A stretch of 38,713 nucleotides of DNA from Candidatus Latescibacterota bacterium (GCA_007571365.1 RKRN01000074.1:1-38713); one strand, 5' to 3'. Shown: positions 28,463 to 37,182, counted from the first letter of the stretch. The notes: generated by a model from the sequence alone, not told the origin. Program-made: numbers and translations.

Positions 28463-28522
28463 TCGGCGACCGGACGGAATGTACACCCAAACGGTGGATT
28501 CGCCGAAGCAACGAACCCACCT

Positions 28523-28603
28523 TTGAGTAGCGGCCAAGATGCCGTGCCGTCCCTCCCGCAAGGCGGCACCCCAAGCCACGACACGAAGCGGGAATCCAGT
28601 GGA
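28523..28603 (+). repeat. Dispersed repeat, copy R6 (central part)
   Basis: Bases 28523-28551 match 412-440 of copy R1 at 25 of 29 positions, and CCACGACACGAAGCGGGAATCCAGTGG (28575-28601, abbreviated by key words CCACGACAC and GGGAATCCAG) matches copy R3 in reverse. Neither terminal repeat can be seen. It lies between the nitrilase gene and its terminator. Confidence 0.6.
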
Positions 28604-28623
28604 GACGGGGAGAGTTGTAAAAG

Positions 28624-28660
28624 AAAGGGCTGGCTTCTGTAGCGAAGTCAGCCCTTTTGC
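28624..28660. terminator. Bidirectional rho-independent terminator
   Basis: AAAGGGCTGGCTTC (28624-28637) pairs with GAAGTCAGCCCTTT (28644-28657) over 14 positions with one G-T pair and a six-base loop. The A-rich and T-rich ends flank both sides, so it can stop the plus-strand nitrilase unit and the minus-strand envelope operon. Confidence 0.88.
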
Positions 28661-28679
28661 AATACCAACGCGAAACTTC

Positions 28680-29210
28680 TTAAAAATCCACCTGTATCTT
28701 CGCCGTAAAACGGTTGATGTGGATCGTATCGTCGGCGAAGATAAAGTCGCGCTGGAAGCGCAAGCCCGCCCGCAAGCGGTCACTTAGAATCACCTCGGCC
28801 CCGACGCCCGGAGCAATTCCGAAGCTAGTGTCGCCGACTTCGGGCGAGTATAGCTCGGCGTCGAGCGAAAAGTAGTAGTTGAACGGCCGAGTAACGTAGG
28901 CCGAGCGCACTCCGCCGGCATAGAGGTTGATGTTTTGGTCCAAGATGCGGGCGAACCCCAGTTGGAAGGCCAGCCATTCCTCGACCATGTAGCCGACATT
29001 GAGCCCGGAAATGAGATCGGTCTTGGTGTCCTTGCGCTCTACCATTGCCGCCCCCAAAAAGCCCTCGGTATAGAAGCGGCCGTACTGGGCCTTGTGGTGG
29101 TAGCCGCCCTTGCCGTATTCGCTGCCTTCGGGCCCATCGGTGCGGCCCGGCGTCGCGGCTTGCGCTCCAACGGCCAGTGCCAACAGGGCGATCAGTGCAA
29201 TGCGTCTCAT
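28680..29210 (-). CDS. Small outer-membrane beta-barrel candidate
   Basis: A 176-residue protein; AAAGGAG precedes the ATG at 29210. MRRIALIALLALAVGAQA is a clear Sec signal peptide. The mature part is built of alternating amphipathic strands with aromatic girdles (FYTEGFLGAAMVERK, FNYYFSLDAELYSP, LRAGLRFQRDFIF), and the protein ends in KIQVDF, with the terminal Phe typical of proteins recognised by the Bam complex. Eight strands would fit its length, as in OmpA-, OmpW- or PagP-sized barrels. No exact family is recognised. It is the last gene of the four-gene envelope operon and stops 20 bases from a terminator. Confidence 0.72.
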   Translation of the reverse strand: MRRIALIALLALAVGAQAATPGRTDGPEGSEYGKGGYHHKAQYGRFYTEGFLGAAMVERKDTKTDLISGLNVGYMVEEWLAFQLGFARILDQNINLYAGGVRSAYVTRPFNYYFSLDAELYSPEVGDTSFGIAPGVGAEVILSDRLRAGLRFQRDFIFADDTIHINRFTAKIQVDF

Positions 29211-29227
29211 GCTCCGTACTCCTTTCC

Positions 29228-29824
29228 CTAGAAGCCGATGCTCTTTTTTTGGAAGTGCTTGGTGATTTCCTTGTGGTCGGTCCAGACGATCTCAGTAGTC
29301 GAGATGTCGGTCAACTCAAAGGTCGTTTTGTAGTAGATGACCTTGTTATTGCCCACCTGCTGCACGGTTGAGGTGATGACCCCGCCGAGCAAGAAGCGTG
29401 CGCCGCGCTGGCTGCCCGGCCCTTGGGCCTCATCTTGGCGCACGTAGCCCGAGCCTTGGTACTCGTACTCTTGGGCGATCTCTCGCCGCGCCGCCTTGTC
29501 GAGGAACGTAAACTGCCCGCTCTGGATGAGCGCGGTCTTGACGTGGTCGTACAGCGCCTGCATGTCGATGTGCTCGGCGGTCTTGTTGCGCGGCATCTCC
29601 AAGATGACAACCGGCTTTTCAGCCAGTGCCCGGGCATCGGCCCAGACCTCCATCGAGCCGATCATCTTCTTGGCGACTAGCTGCATGTCGTTCTGGTTCC
29701 ACTTGTCGTCGAGCATGGAGATCGCCGCTGGATCGCCGTACTCGCCCTTGGTAAAGGCCCTCGGGCCGCCACAGGCTGCCAGCCCCACCGCTAGGGCGGT
29801 GGCCGCAAAAACGTAGCGTCTCAT
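29228..29824 (-). CDS. lpoB: LpoB-like penicillin-binding protein activator lipoprotein
   Basis: A 198-residue lipoprotein; the ATG at 29824-29822 is preceded by AAAGGAG. The signal MRRYVFAATALAVGLAAC ends in a lipobox with C18 lipidated. The rest matches the LpoB/COG3417 family: KPVVILEMPRNKTAEHID, TALIQSGQFTFLDKAARRE, GARFLLGGVITS and YKTTFELTDISTTEIVWTD. In Escherichia coli LpoB reaches from the outer membrane to stimulate PBP1b in peptidoglycan synthesis. It sits 17 bases upstream of the barrel gene and 14 bases after the unknown secreted protein. LpoB next to a COG3014-type TPR lipoprotein is a known arrangement and supports both calls. Confidence 0.88.
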   Translation of the reverse strand: MRRYVFAATALAVGLAACGGPRAFTKGEYGDPAAISMLDDKWNQNDMQLVAKKMIGSMEVWADARALAEKPVVILEMPRNKTAEHIDMQALYDHVKTALIQSGQFTFLDKAARREIAQEYEYQGSGYVRQDEAQGPGSQRGARFLLGGVITSTVQQVGNNKVIYYKTTFELTDISTTEIVWTDHKEITKHFQKKSIGF

Positions 29825-29838
29825 TGCATAAGCTCCTT

Positions 29839-30678
29839 TCAATCCCATTCGCACTGGAAATGGGTGCGCACTAAGTGCCAGTGATTGGCCAACATCGCGT
29901 CCTGCCGGTAGAGCACCTGGAGGCTGCACTGGCGCTCCAGCGACGCGGTTGGGTAGTCGAACTCAAACTCCTGTACTCCTGCTCGGTCCGCCGCGGGAAT
30001 ATCGGCTGACGTGTAGATGTCTGGTTTGGTCGAGGTAAAGACTATAGCCTTCTTGCGACCGTAGGTCTTGAGCGGAACCTCAGAGGCGAAGGTCACGCGC
30101 CGCACTTTTTTGGGCAGCAGCAGATCGGTGTTGTCGATCAGCGCGTCGCGCTGCCAGCGGCCGGCGAGAATCGCCTGCAAGTTGCCGATAAAGACCCGCT
30201 CCTTGGCGCCATCGGGCACGATCAAGTAGAGATAACCTTTGCGCGCCTGCGTCGATACCGCGGCCTCGCCGCCCAACCCTTCAAAGTCGAGGGAAATCGT
30301 CAGTCCGAACGAGCGGTTGGGAGGCAGCGCGTGGAGCGATACCGCCTGGATCACCTGCTCGGCGACACCAGTTTCCTTCAGCTCCACCAAGGCATCTACC
30401 GAGGCATCGCAGACACAGCGCCGCTCCTGGAGCATCTTGACGATCGCATCGGTGCTGAACTTGCTGGCACTCAGCTTGCGCACGTCGTCGAGGCTCATCG
30501 GCAGTTGGTCTGAGCGCTCGTAGTAGCGTTTGGGAAGCGGGCCACCGTCCCAATCGACGATGTTGACAATCGCCCCTTCCGCCAGCGGGTCCGTGATTTG
30601 ATCGGCAGCCGGGGTGCTTTGCTGCGCCGCGACCGGCCATGCCAGCACCAGCGCGGCTATCCACAGTTTGACGTACAT
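29839..30678 (-). CDS. Secreted protein of unknown function in the LpoB operon
   Basis: A 279-residue protein; GAGGAG precedes the ATG at 30678. MYVKLWIAALVLAWPVAA is a Sec signal peptide. Residues ~60-115 hold two copies of a short helical unit (SLDDVRKLSASKFSTDAIVK and SVDALVELKETGVAEQVIQA), a motif seen in many exported bacterial proteins. The rest is beta-rich (GYLYLIVPDGAKERVFIG, RVTFASEVPLKTYG). Two cysteines in RRCVCD might form a disulfide or bind metal. No family is recognised. It is sandwiched between the TPR lipoprotein and LpoB (13- and 14-base gaps), so a role in envelope or cell-wall assembly is reasonable to infer. Confidence 0.75.
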   Translation of the reverse strand: MYVKLWIAALVLAWPVAAQQSTPAADQITDPLAEGAIVNIVDWDGGPLPKRYYERSDQLPMSLDDVRKLSASKFSTDAIVKMLQERRCVCDASVDALVELKETGVAEQVIQAVSLHALPPNRSFGLTISLDFEGLGGEAAVSTQARKGYLYLIVPDGAKERVFIGNLQAILAGRWQRDALIDNTDLLLPKKVRRVTFASEVPLKTYGRKKAIVFTSTKPDIYTSADIPAADRAGVQEFEFDYPTASLERQCSLQVLYRQDAMLANHWHLVRTHFQCEWD

Positions 30679-30691
30679 GACTTTTTGCTCC

Positions 30692-32152
30692 TCAGCGAAA
30701 AGTGCGAAAGTTTAGAAAAACCTTTTCTCCATCCGCCACCGCCACTTCGGGTAGCGTCTCTACGGCTAAAACCTGTCCTCGGTTGTCGAGCAACTCTAGG
30801 GTCGGAGCAGCGATGCCTGGGGCGACTGCCAGCCGGGCAATGCGGATGGCGTGTGGCAGCGCCAGCCAGCCGCGCGTGTCGGCCGCCTCGGTCGCCACGC
30901 CAAAGAGATTGACCAAGCCTCCTAGTGCCTGGCCCAAACCCTCCTTGGCCCAGTCGTCCTCGTCGTCCTCGTCGTCCTCAAAGGCTTTTTCAATACTCTT
31001 GGACGCCAAGTACTTGGCCAAGCTGCGGGCGACGGCGCGCAGCAGGATGGTATCGAACTTCTGGGCCAGGGTCTGCTGGGCAATCGCGTCCAAATTTTCG
31101 GCGCTGGCGGCCAGCGCACTCTGATCGCCAGCGCGCAACCGCACCCCGGCCACCTGCGAGGGCACCTCGCGGTATTCGGGCAGTGCCACCTTAAGCCAGT
31201 AATCCACGTGCCGGCGTTTATAGACGTGTGGGTGGTGATAGCGCTGGACGGCCCGCTCCGACACCGCCCACACCTCCCACGTTCCTTCGTCCTTCAGAAT
31301 CGGCACGCTGAACTCAACTTGGTGCTTGCGTGGCACAAAGCCGCTCTCGACGAAAATCACCAACTCGCCGCCGGAAGCCGACTGCAGTTCCTCTGGCTCA
31401 AGCTGGTAGCGCTCGGTGTATTCGGCGACTTCGTCTTCGTATCCCAGCCGCTGGGCCAGCCGCGCTAGGTCAATTATCAGCATCCGCGGCGTTTGCAGAT
31501 CAAAGGCCGCTTCGTACGCGCGATAGCCCTTTAAGGCATCTTTGTAGGAAATGTACGCGTCGTTCCACTCGCCCTCGGCCTCAAAAAAGAGACCCGTCAT
31601 GTACTGCAAAAAGGCGTCGTTCTTATAGCTGAGTTCGTACTCGGCCTGTTGTGCGTAGTTTTCGAGCTTCAGATTGGCCTTGCGGCATTCGACTAACGCC
31701 GCCTGCCGGTCGCCTAGCCGGGCGTAGTTCATGGCGCGGTAGTAGTGGATCAGGGCTAGCTCGAACTCCTCGCCTCGGTAGGCGATAATCGAATCATTGG
31801 ACAACAAGGCCGCGATTTCGCGCGAGACGGAGCGGGTGTAGAGCTGGTCGCTTAGCCGCTCGGCCCGCTCGAACTCCACGTTGGACGCCTCGTATTGGCC
31901 CTGATAGTGCAAAATCAGTCCCTTTTCCAAGTGATAGAGTAGCTTATTGGTCTTGCCGGAGGGCTCTTCCAGCTTGCTGAGCGCCTCTTCGTAATGGCCC
32001 TTTTCTAGCGGTCGGAGCGAATGGGACACATAGCCCGAATAGGCGGCCCCGCAACCGCTCAACAAGAGCAGCAGGACGACGCTGAGACCGATGACCGATC
32101 GGCTGCTTTCCAGCATAAGTGATTTCGCCCATTGTCCCCGCATCGGCGACAT
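30692..32152 (-). CDS. COG3014-type TPR lipoprotein
   Basis: A lipoprotein of 486 residues if read from the ATG at 32152 (GGAG nine bases upstream). ATGs at 32197 and 32116 are alternatives; the last gives a more usual 21-residue signal. IGLSVVLLLLLSGC is the signal with its lipobox. Residues ~50-290 are TPR helices (EKGHYEEALSKLEEP, LIHYYRAMNYARLGDRQAAL, GEWNDAYISYKDALKGY). The second half has beta strands and an acidic run DDEDDEDDW encoded by a short tandem repeat. The family is found with LpoB in other bacteria, as here, where this gene is first in the operon. Its precise role is unknown. Confidence 0.82.
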   Translation of the reverse strand: MSPMRGQWAKSLMLESSRSVIGLSVVLLLLLSGCGAAYSGYVSHSLRPLEKGHYEEALSKLEEPSGKTNKLLYHLEKGLILHYQGQYEASNVEFERAERLSDQLYTRSVSREIAALLSNDSIIAYRGEEFELALIHYYRAMNYARLGDRQAALVECRKANLKLENYAQQAEYELSYKNDAFLQYMTGLFFEAEGEWNDAYISYKDALKGYRAYEAAFDLQTPRMLIIDLARLAQRLGYEDEVAEYTERYQLEPEELQSASGGELVIFVESGFVPRKHQVEFSVPILKDEGTWEVWAVSERAVQRYHHPHVYKRRHVDYWLKVALPEYREVPSQVAGVRLRAGDQSALAASAENLDAIAQQTLAQKFDTILLRAVARSLAKYLASKSIEKAFEDDEDDEDDWAKEGLGQALGGLVNLFGVATEAADTRGWLALPHAIRIARLAVAPGIAAPTLELLDNRGQVLAVETLPEVAVADGEKVFLNFRTFR

Positions 32153-32327
32153 GGATAAAGACTCCGCGTTGGGTCCATCCGACTGATCGCGTGTCATATA
32201 TAACACCTAAACGAGAAAAAGTATCCCCTCTTATTCGACTCGTTCGACCCAATCAGTGCGCCGCAGCCGATGTCCGCGGCTCGCCTTGGATGGATCGGCG
32301 GGCATTGACCTTGCCTCTTGCTAAAAC

Positions 32328-32356
32328 TTGCCCAAGCCTTTGAGTTTTCTTAATAT
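32328..32356 (+). promoter_or_regulatory. Candidate sigma70-like promoter for the oxidoreductase-TrmH-CLC unit
   Basis: TTGCCC (32328-32333), a 17-base spacer and TAATAT (32351-32356) lie about 49 bases upstream of the oxidoreductase start, in a locally AT-rich tract. Upstream of it, 32153-32327 is a divergent region holding no gene that I can see. Confidence 0.45.
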
Positions 32357-32404
32357 AAGTGCCCATTCACTGGCCGCAAAAACGCCCGCTACACAGGTAA
32401 AATC

Positions 32405-33442
32405 ATGGAAAAACCCAACGTCGTCGTCATCGGCTACGGCTTTGCCGGTCGTTGCTTCCACGCCTATTTAGTGCGGCTGGCCCGCGGCCTGAATCTCTAC
32501 GGCATCGCCACTAGCCGACCGGAGGCCCGCGGCCAGATTCAGCGCGACTTGGGGGTAAAGACCTTCCGCCACTTCGACGAAGTATTAGCTGACCCCGCTG
32601 TCGATCTGGTCGTCCTCGCCACGCCCAACGACCTCCACGCCCCGCACGCGATCCAAGCGATGGCGGCCGGTAAACACGTCGTCACCGACAAGCCCATGTG
32701 CTTGAGCATGGCCGAGGCCGACCGGATGATCGCCGCCAGCCAAGCGCACAACCGCTTGCTCAGCGTCTTTCAGAACCGCCGCTGGGATGGCGATTTCCTC
32801 GCCGTCAAAGACGCGCTGGCCCAAGAGCTGCTCGGCGAGCCCTTTTTGCTAGAGATGTTTTGGGGCCAATACGGCCCCCCGCGCGGCTGGCGCAGCATCG
32901 CGCGGCACGGCGGCGGCAAATTCTTCGATTTAGGTGCGCATCTGGTCGATCAAGCCCTCCAGCTTATCGACGCGCCGCTGACAAAAGTTTACGCCACCTT
33001 CCACTCCGGCGACCCGCTCAGCATCGATGTCGAGTCCCACGCGCTGGCCGTGCTCCACTTTGCCAACGGCGTCGAAGCGCGCGTGGAGACTTCGTCGCTG
33101 GCGTGCAAAGTCAAACCGCGCTGGTATGTGCTGGGCACTGAAGGCGCGTTGGTCAAAGAGGGCGTTGACCCGCAGGAAAAGGCCATGATCGCCGGCGACA
33201 TTGACGCGGCTGTAGAAGCACCCGAACACTACGCCCGCCTCTATCGGCCGACCGAGGAAACCACCATTGAGACAGCACCCGGCCGCTGGCGTTCCTACTA
33301 CGAAAATATCGCCGCTGCGCTAGCCGGGCGCGCACGGCTGGCCGTCGCCGCCGAGAGCGTGCGGCAGACCATGGTCGCCATGGAGGCCGCCCGGCTCTCC
33401 GCCGCCCAGCAGCGGCCCGTGTCCCCGGAGGAAGTCGGGTGA
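32405..33442 (+). CDS. Gfo/Idh/MocA-family oxidoreductase
   Basis: A 345-residue protein with the nucleotide-binding loop VVVIGYGFAGRCFH (6-19) and the catalytic lysine in VVTDKPMCL (95-97 DKP in place of EKP). SVFQNRRWDGDFLAVK and GGGKFFDLGAHLVDQAL are typical of the YvaA/YhhX-like branch, which oxidises or reduces polyols or sugars. The full length is normal. It is the first gene of an overlapping trio: its TGA overlaps the GTG start of the TrmH gene as GTGA. The substrate is unknown. It resembles the oxidoreductase at 7328 only in fold. Confidence 0.87.
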   Translation: MEKPNVVVIGYGFAGRCFHAYLVRLARGLNLYGIATSRPEARGQIQRDLGVKTFRHFDEVLADPAVDLVVLATPNDLHAPHAIQAMAAGKHVVTDKPMCLSMAEADRMIAASQAHNRLLSVFQNRRWDGDFLAVKDALAQELLGEPFLLEMFWGQYGPPRGWRSIARHGGGKFFDLGAHLVDQALQLIDAPLTKVYATFHSGDPLSIDVESHALAVLHFANGVEARVETSSLACKVKPRWYVLGTEGALVKEGVDPQEKAMIAGDIDAAVEAPEHYARLYRPTEETTIETAPGRWRSYYENIAAALAGRARLAVAAESVRQTMVAMEAARLSAAQQRPVSPEEVG

Positions 33443-34041
33443 AATTGCGGCCGGGCAACTACGGCAAGGAGACCAGCTTTGAGGTCCGCACCTTCGACGC
33501 CGAGATACCCCTCGACGAATACGCCCGCCTACCCAAGCATCCGCTCTATCTGGTGCTCGACAACTTGCGCAGCGCCTTCAACGTCGGCTCGATCTTCCGC
33601 ACGGCCGATGCCGCCCGCTTGCAAGGCATCTACACCTGCGGCTACACGGCCCATCCGCCCCATCCCAAGCTCGACAAGACAGCGTTGGGCACCCTCTCGT
33701 ACATCGAGACCCGCCACTTCGCCACCACCCTACAAGCCATTGAGCACTTGCGCGTACGCGATGTGCCGGTGTGGGCACTGGAGACGACCTCGCAAAGCCG
33801 CTGCTACACCGCGCTAGCGTATCCGCGTCCCTTGGCCCTCATCGTTGGCAACGAAGCCCTCGGCGTCGATTGCGCCGCGCTCGAATGCTGCGACGAGTTG
33901 GTCGAGATTCCCATGTACGGCTACAAAAACAGTCTCAACGTGGCCGCGGCCAGTGCCGTCCTCGTCTTTGAAGTTCTGCGCCAATGGCGGGCCGTCAGTC
34001 CTACCTGCCAACCCCAGCCGAAGCCCTCCGCCCATGCCTGA
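33439..34041 (+). CDS. TrmH/SpoU-family RNA 2'-O-methyltransferase
   Basis: A 200-residue protein starting at the GTG at 33439 within the GTGA overlap. SpoU motifs are complete: motif 1 LVLDNLRSAFNVGSIFRTAD, motif 2 LALIVGNEALGVD and motif 3 IPMYGYKNSLNVAAASAVL. The trefoil-knot enzymes of this family methylate ribose in tRNA or rRNA. It lacks the N-terminal substrate-binding domain of RlmB, so it is a minimal, TrmL-like or related form. The RNA target cannot be read from sequence. Its end overlaps the CLC gene by eight bases, an unusual pairing of RNA modification and ion transport. Confidence 0.87.
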   Translation: MKLRPGNYGKETSFEVRTFDAEIPLDEYARLPKHPLYLVLDNLRSAFNVGSIFRTADAARLQGIYTCGYTAHPPHPKLDKTALGTLSYIETRHFATTLQAIEHLRVRDVPVWALETTSQSRCYTALAYPRPLALIVGNEALGVDCAALECCDELVEIPMYGYKNSLNVAAASAVLVFEVLRQWRAVSPTCQPQPKPSAHA

Positions 34042-35866
34042 AGCCGCCCCGCAGGCTCGGGGGCTCGCCGCCCGCTTGTTCCGCGACTGGTTCGGCTTTG
34101 AGTTCGTCTCCCGCATCTATCTCTACAGTATGCTCATCGGCCTGATTGCCGGCTTAGGTGCCGTGCTTTTCACCTACGGCCTCGAACTGGCTAGGTTCCT
34201 GCTAGTCGAGAAACTGGCTGGCTACCGCCAGATCCATCCGCACAACAAGGCACTATTCGACTTCTCTTTTCTCGACGCGCCTACCTATAGCGAGTATTTG
34301 TGGCTATTGCTGCTGTTGCCGGCACTGGGCGGCCTGCTCGGCGGCTACCTGACTCACCGCTTCGCACCCGAAGCTCAAGGCGCGGGCACCGACGCCATGA
34401 TCGATGCCTTCCACAACCAGCGCGGCCACATTCGCCCCATCGTCGCTCCCGTCAAGGCCCTGGCGACCATCACCACGCTCGCCTCCGGTGGGGCCGCTGG
34501 TCAACAAGGTCCTTTGGTGCATATCGGCGCGGCCTTAGGCTCTTGGGTCGGCGACAAACTCAAGCTCTCGGTGGCCCAGCGGCGAATTTTGCTGCTGGCC
34601 GGCACGGCCGGAGGGCTGGGCGCAATTTTCCGCGCACCGCTGGGTGCAGCGATTGCCAGCGTGGAAGTGCTCTACCGCGAAGACTTTGAAAGCGACGCGC
34701 TCATTCCTTGCGTCATCAGTTCCTTTGTCGCCTACACTATTTACATAGCCGTCTTTGGCTTCTCGCACATTTTCGCCCTGCCCGACCTGCTGTTCACCGA
34801 TGTACGCGAATTGATCTTCTATCTAGTGCTGGGGTTTTTCTGCGCCTTGGTCGGCATTCTTTACGTCAAGACCCTGCGCCTCGCACGCACCCTGTTCGAC
34901 CGCCTGCCGCTGCCCCGCTACTGGGTTGTCTGCAGCGGGGGCTTGCTGGTGGGGTTGGCGGCCTTTATCGACCCCCGCGTGCTGGGCGATGGGTTCGGCG
35001 TCATTCAACAGGGGCTCGATGGCAAGTTGGCCATCCGCGCCCTCCTAGCACTGGCCCTGCTCAAAATCCTCGCCTCTAGCTGCACGGTCTCCAGCGGCGG
35101 CTCGGGCGGCGTCTTCGGCCCCTCGCTCTTTATCGGCGGGATGCTCGGCGGTGCCGTGGGCTTTTTGGGCCAACAGTATTTTCCCCACATCGTCCACCAA
35201 CCGGCCGCTTACATCGTGGTGGGTATGGCCTCGTTCTTCGGCGCAGTGGCCAATACGCCGCTTGCGGCCCTGATTCTCGTCCTCGAAATGAGCGGCTCCT
35301 ATCACCTGCTGCCGCCGTTGATGGTCGTTAGTGCCCTCGCGCTGATCTTTGCCCGCAATTTTTCCATCTACCAAAACCAAGTCCAAAACAAGTTCTACTC
35401 CCCGGCCCATATCAAAGATCTAACCGTTGATGTGCTGCACAACCTCCAAGTCCGCGAACTATTTCCCCGCCTCGAAAACACCTCTGAGGCCATCGTCAGC
35501 AATCGGCTTTCCTATTTTTCCCTGAGCACTCTGAGCAAAAAACTGGGCCACCTGCACTTTGTCGTCACCGATGCCGCTGGCGGCTTGCGCGGCATGATCA
35601 GCCTCGAAGACCTCGACCTGCCCGAAGACGAGATGCTGCGCAACCTAGTCCTTATAGAGGACATGGTCGTCGATGATGTCCGGCCCATCGACGCTGAGGA
35701 CAACCTGCACGAGGCCCTGCAAAAACTGCTCGATTCTGGCTACGACAAGCTGCCCGTGACGCGCACCACCGACGAGGGGAAAAGCGAGTTTTGGGGCTAC
35801 TTAATGCACTCCGATCTGATGCGAGTGTACCACGAGGAAGTCATTCGGTTGGCGGGACAAGATTGA
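34034..35866 (+). CDS. CLC-family chloride channel/antiporter with CBS domains, gating Glu replaced by Gln
   Basis: A 610-residue protein from the ATG at 34034. The membrane part (residues ~25-460) has CLC motifs: GAGTDAMI (selectivity loop 1), GGAAGQQGPLVHIGAALG (second loop), and SSGGSGGVFGPSLFIGGMLGG (third loop). The C-terminal ~135 residues form two CBS domains, which bind adenine nucleotides in relatives. The position of the gating glutamate in the usual GREGP motif is Q158 (codon 34505-34507). In the E. coli antiporter the same Glu-to-Gln change abolishes proton coupling and holds the gate open, so this may work as a passive anion channel. Its 3' end overlaps the convergent TPR gene by 26 bases. 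Confidence 0.9.
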   Translation: MPEAAPQARGLAARLFRDWFGFEFVSRIYLYSMLIGLIAGLGAVLFTYGLELARFLLVEKLAGYRQIHPHNKALFDFSFLDAPTYSEYLWLLLLLPALGGLLGGYLTHRFAPEAQGAGTDAMIDAFHNQRGHIRPIVAPVKALATITTLASGGAAGQQGPLVHIGAALGSWVGDKLKLSVAQRRILLLAGTAGGLGAIFRAPLGAAIASVEVLYREDFESDALIPCVISSFVAYTIYIAVFGFSHIFALPDLLFTDVRELIFYLVLGFFCALVGILYVKTLRLARTLFDRLPLPRYWVVCSGGLLVGLAAFIDPRVLGDGFGVIQQGLDGKLAIRALLALALLKILASSCTVSSGGSGGVFGPSLFIGGMLGGAVGFLGQQYFPHIVHQPAAYIVVGMASFFGAVANTPLAALILVLEMSGSYHLLPPLMVVSALALIFARNFSIYQNQVQNKFYSPAHIKDLTVDVLHNLQVRELFPRLENTSEAIVSNRLSYFSLSTLSKKLGHLHFVVTDAAGGLRGMISLEDLDLPEDEMLRNLVLIEDMVVDDVRPIDAEDNLHEALQKLLDSGYDKLPVTRTTDEGKSEFWGYLMHSDLMRVYHEEVIRLAGQD

Positions 35867-37040
35867 CCGCCTCATTTGCGCCCTCGCGGTAGGGCGCGTG
35901 TAGATAGTGCTGCGCTCGTTGGTGGCTGTCGGCGTGGTCGGGCAAGCGTCGCACCCGCTGGTAGCGCAAAACCGCTTCCTCGCGGCGACCGGCTAGATCG
36001 TGTACTTGGCCGAGCAGCAGGTTGGCCAGCACGGCAAAAGCCAAATCCCGCTTGCGCTCAGAATCGGCGGCCAGGCTGTCGGTCGCCGCGAGGTGGTCGA
36101 CGGCTGCGGGCAAGCGTCGCTCAAAGTACGCGTATTTGCCGGCGTAGTAATGCGCCTCTAAGCGGCCGTGGCGGTGATAGCCGGTCTGACCAGCCAAGCT
36201 GCGCCGCACGTATTCTTCATACAAGCCCACACCCGATCGCCAGCGGCCGAGTTCGACCATAGTCCGCGCCGCGTAGCGGTGGAAGACGGCATTGTCGGGG
36301 TAGCGCTTGTAGAGTTCCTCAAAGTAAGGCAGGGCCTTGCGGTTGTCCTTTTCAAAAATCCGGTAGATCTGGCCTAGGAAATAGGCGGCCTCCGTGCGGG
36401 CGTAGGCGCCCTCGCCGGCGACTTCCTTGAGTTGCTCAAGGCCCAGCAGGCGATCGCCATCGGGCAAAAAGGCCATGATCGGCCGGAGAATTCGGTGGCG
36501 TTGGGGCATGACTTCGGCAAAGTAGTGATACAGACCTTGGCCAAAGAGGATATCCTTGTTGGTCGGCTCGAGCTGACGGCTCTTCTTTAGGAGAGGCAGA
36601 CAGCGCAGCCCGTCGCGGGCCGCTCTGACGTACTGCGCTCGGTCGCCATACAGCCGGGCGCGGAAACCGATGGCCCCGCCTTTGAAGAGAATCGCGTCGA
36701 AATCCATTGGGGCTTTTGCCAGCCGCCGGTCGCATACCTCAACGCACTGCTTGAGCCGGGCGTGGAACTCTGCGTCGTGGGTTTTGTCGGCCAAGTCTAT
36801 GAGGATCCGCCACCAAGACACCATCGCACGAAAGAAGTAGCCGAGCGGGTTGTCTGGCTCGGCCGCGACGATGGCCTGAAAGTGGCGCTCGGCCTCGGCA
36901 AAGCGCAGATTGTAGATCAGGTCTATACCCTGCTGGATGCGTGCATCAAAGCCGCGCAGCGTATAGGCATCTTCGCTCCAAGCGGGCCGGGCCAGTGCCC
37001 AGCAGAGCAAAGCCGCGCTTAGGAGATACAGTGCATTCAA
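35841..37040 (-). CDS. Secreted TPR-repeat protein
   Basis: A 399-residue protein. The best start is a TTG (37040-37038) with GAGG nine bases upstream; it yields a clean Sec signal, MNALYLLSAALLCWALARPAWSE shortened here to ALYLLSAALLCWALARP. Frames further upstream would bury it. TPR-like helix pairs fill the mature protein (GIDLIYNLRFAEAERHFQAI, KALPYFEELYKRYPDNAVF, EAVLRYQRVRRLPDHADSHQ). The exact role is unknown; such proteins often act as scaffolds in envelope or secretion complexes. The 3' end overlaps the CLC gene by 26 bases in convergent orientation. It faces the flavoprotein gene at 37183 divergently. Confidence 0.8.
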   Translation of the reverse strand: MNALYLLSAALLCWALARPAWSEDAYTLRGFDARIQQGIDLIYNLRFAEAERHFQAIVAAEPDNPLGYFFRAMVSWWRILIDLADKTHDAEFHARLKQCVEVCDRRLAKAPMDFDAILFKGGAIGFRARLYGDRAQYVRAARDGLRCLPLLKKSRQLEPTNKDILFGQGLYHYFAEVMPQRHRILRPIMAFLPDGDRLLGLEQLKEVAGEGAYARTEAAYFLGQIYRIFEKDNRKALPYFEELYKRYPDNAVFHRYAARTMVELGRWRSGVGLYEEYVRRSLAGQTGYHRHGRLEAHYYAGKYAYFERRLPAAVDHLAATDSLAADSERKRDLAFAVLANLLLGQVHDLAGRREEAVLRYQRVRRLPDHADSHQRAQHYLHAPYREGANEAVNLVPPTE

Positions 37041-37182
37041 GGAATGAACCTCATTGCTCAACAGCTCAGTACACGACCTCGCCTCGGCGCAGGCCATACG
37101 CCCGGCTGAGACTTAGCGTCGCGTACTGAGGCTTAACCACCAAACAAAACCAAGCCGTTCAAGAGTAGGACAAAAACCAACT

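Noticed and set aside
33845..34033. 63-codon N-terminal extension of the CLC protein
   Set aside because: It overlaps the TrmH gene in another frame and is Ser/Pro-rich out-of-frame sequence; the ATG at 34034 fits better.
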